Below are positions 62,775 through 64,000 of a DNA stretch of 64,000 bases, one piece after another (the stretch's first letter is position 1; the number at the start of each line of letters is the position of its first letter). Position numbers and translations under genes: made by a program. Origin of the DNA: Doris montereyensis (taxonomy: Eukaryota > Mollusca > Gastropoda > Nudibranchia > Dorididae). Under the pieces are notes generated by a model. It did no database searches. It worked only from the letters and a program-made list of their open reading frames with translations, and was not told the origin of the DNA. The stretch covers positions 496,427 through 560,426 of the forward strand of contig JAXRKP010000079.1 in NCBI GenBank assembly GCA_037039925.1, given 5' to 3'.

Positions 62775-62852
62775 TCAATATAACTATACACGTATATCTA
62801 ATGTTTTCTAATATTTTCAATATAACTATACATGTATATCTAATGTTTCGCA
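62775..62852. repeat. About 40-bp direct duplication
   Basis: TTTCAATATAACTATACACG and TATATCTAATGTTT are repeated once, with a single C/T difference, at 62,775 and 62,815. Confidence 0.9.
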
Positions 62853-63095
62853 CGTTTTTGTTTCATATTTCACTAGATCTTATCTATATATGACTTTGTC
62901 GATTTAAAAATGATAGGGAAGGAAAACAAATGCAGCAACATCTTTTCATGACCAAATTTTCATGCTTTGTTTTTATATAGCTAGATCTAGATCTAATCCA
63001 CCCATCAAGGTGAATCAGTACATAAAAGCTGTCAAGCAATACATAAAACATAAGTTCGTCCGTTGTTGTTTGTTTTAACGAACGAGACTATATAA

Positions 63096-63117
63096 TATCT
63101 ATTACATGTAATAGATA
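63096..63117. repeat. Perfect 22-bp palindrome
   Basis: Half-site TATCTATTACA followed directly by its exact complement. Could form a small cruciform or be a symmetric binding site. Confidence 0.85.
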
Positions 63118-63419
63118 ATGTTATAGATCTATGGATGAGACTCAGAAAGATTGGGTTAAAAATCCAGAGACCATACATTTCAGAGTTCCGTCAGAAAGTC
63201 GGCATCGGCGGACTTTTTTGTTGTTTCCTTTGAAGGAGGTTATAATTCAAAAGTTAGATTTTCAATGTTTTTGGAAGATTACGAGCCGTCGTGCAAGCTA
63301 GAATTATTTTTGCGTGGTCAGAGTCTGCTTTTCGTTTTGAAAAGGGTGGTGGCTATGACTTTATTGACTATTGTAATATTTCAGTACCGGTATATTAATA
63401 GTACGCTCCTTAAACGCGT

Positions 63420-63600
63420 TGTTGGTTCTGGTTGGTAGCACGCTTTCTTTTCATAGTGAGGCGATCGGGTGCCGACACAGAAGTAGTGGGTTCAATCCTC
63501 GCGATGGTGGCCAGAAATGTTCTGTCTATTCCTTGTATTTGTCTCGTCTGTATTCCTATGGGCTTAATATGATTTAATGCCATTTCCTTCATCTTTCGGT
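63420..63600 (+). mobile_element. tRNA-derived SINE, family C (reference-quality copy)
   Basis: Head GGTTGGTAGCACGCTTTCTT, TTCATAGTGAGGCGATCGGG, TGCCGACACAGAAGTAGTGG, B-box GGTTCAATCC. The body has TCTATTCCTTGTATTTGTCT, CGTCTGTATTCCTATGGGCT and TAATGCCATTTCCTTCATC. It defines the orientation of the family. Confidence 0.9.
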
Positions 63601-64000
63601 ATACTAATAGTCAGTAGGCTAAGCTGTCGTACTTTTTAGCTTCGTAGGCCTACTTGTATATTGCTAGATCTAATTCAATGATTGTGTTTTCGTACTCTGC
63701 ATACGATCCTCTATATTATTTAATGTAATACATATATTGGGAATTTCAACTTGTTTCTTTATTTGTTTGCTGTTGTATTTTATTTTTTGTTTTTTGTTTT
63801 GTCTTTTAGTGTTGGTTATATTTTGGGTTTTGTTTGCGGTCCTGGCAGATTCTCCGCTTAGAAGAATAAACGAAAAGCACTGACACAGTTATGAACAATA
63901 AGAACGTTAGATCTTGGAACCGAACGTTCTATTAGCTATTGCTTTCAATAAATGTTCACTCAAATCTATTCAAGTTTGCTGTGTATGATACTAAAAGTCC
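63601..64000. other. Unassigned sequence to window end
   Basis: AT-rich with T-rich runs. No gene or repeat family recognised. Confidence 0.35.

Overview
This is a eukaryotic, intron-bearing, repeat-saturated window, most probably from a mollusc (a gastropod is my best guess). The reasons are a multi-exon SLC22-type transporter with GT-AG introns, several tRNA-derived SINE families, RTE-, CR1- and jockey-like non-LTR retrotransposons, mariner, piggyBac and pogo-like DNA-transposon remains, and very many micro- and minisatellites. The organism call is inference; no rRNA, mitochondrial or other species marker is present. No prokaryotic-style gene, operon or CRISPR array is present.

Layout. About 1-35 kb is almost entirely repeats. 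It holds (CT)n, (GT)n, (GA)n and (AT)n microsatellites, and tandem arrays with units of about 54, 65, 68, 44, 12, 36, 35, 28 and 26/49 bp. Among them are decayed LINEs on the minus strand (about 2.0-5.0, 6.2-6.4, 7.8-8.5 and 10.2-13.6 kb) and on the plus strand (18.4-19.9, 20.6-20.9 and 27.4-27.5 kb), a mariner transposase relic (6.4-7.1 kb) and SINEs. The largest array, 27.83-32.06 kb, is built of 26-bp and 49-bp versions of one unit and leaves all three minus-strand frames open over hundreds of codons. A pogo/Tigger-like element with recognisable terminal inverted repeats (33.53-34.70 kb) carries a 79-bp tandem array inside it.

The one clear host gene lies on the minus strand at 55,347-38,484. 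It is a nine-coding-exon SLC22 (organic cation/anion transporter) family member of about 543 residues: start codon, glycosylated-type first loop, transmembrane segments, PESPRWL signature, NRVGRR loop, ELVPT-type helix, and C-terminal LLPET tail with stop. Splice sites and codon phases fit together at seven of the eight junctions. However, seven of the nine exons contain one to three single-base-scale shifts, and most of these sit in mononucleotide runs. That pattern is more like uncorrected sequencing error than simple pseudogene decay, though I cannot exclude the latter. Its introns hold a 45-bp minisatellite, SINEs of four families, a TTAA-flanked internally deleted piggyBac element, a pogo-like fragment and a CR1 3' end.

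From about 55.4 kb to the end there is no gene I can support. The stretch has palindromic CATTAATG motifs, GTGTCC-type repeats, clustered AGATCTAG words, another RTE-like LINE 3' end (59.6-60.3 kb), an inverted (CTA)n/(TAG)n microsatellite (61.35-61.70 kb), a (CT)n/poly-C tract and two SINEs. I found no previously undescribed enzymatic or defence system. The most interesting things are structural: nested and chimeric transposons, satellites captured inside transposons, and satellite units apparently overwritten by different microsatellites.
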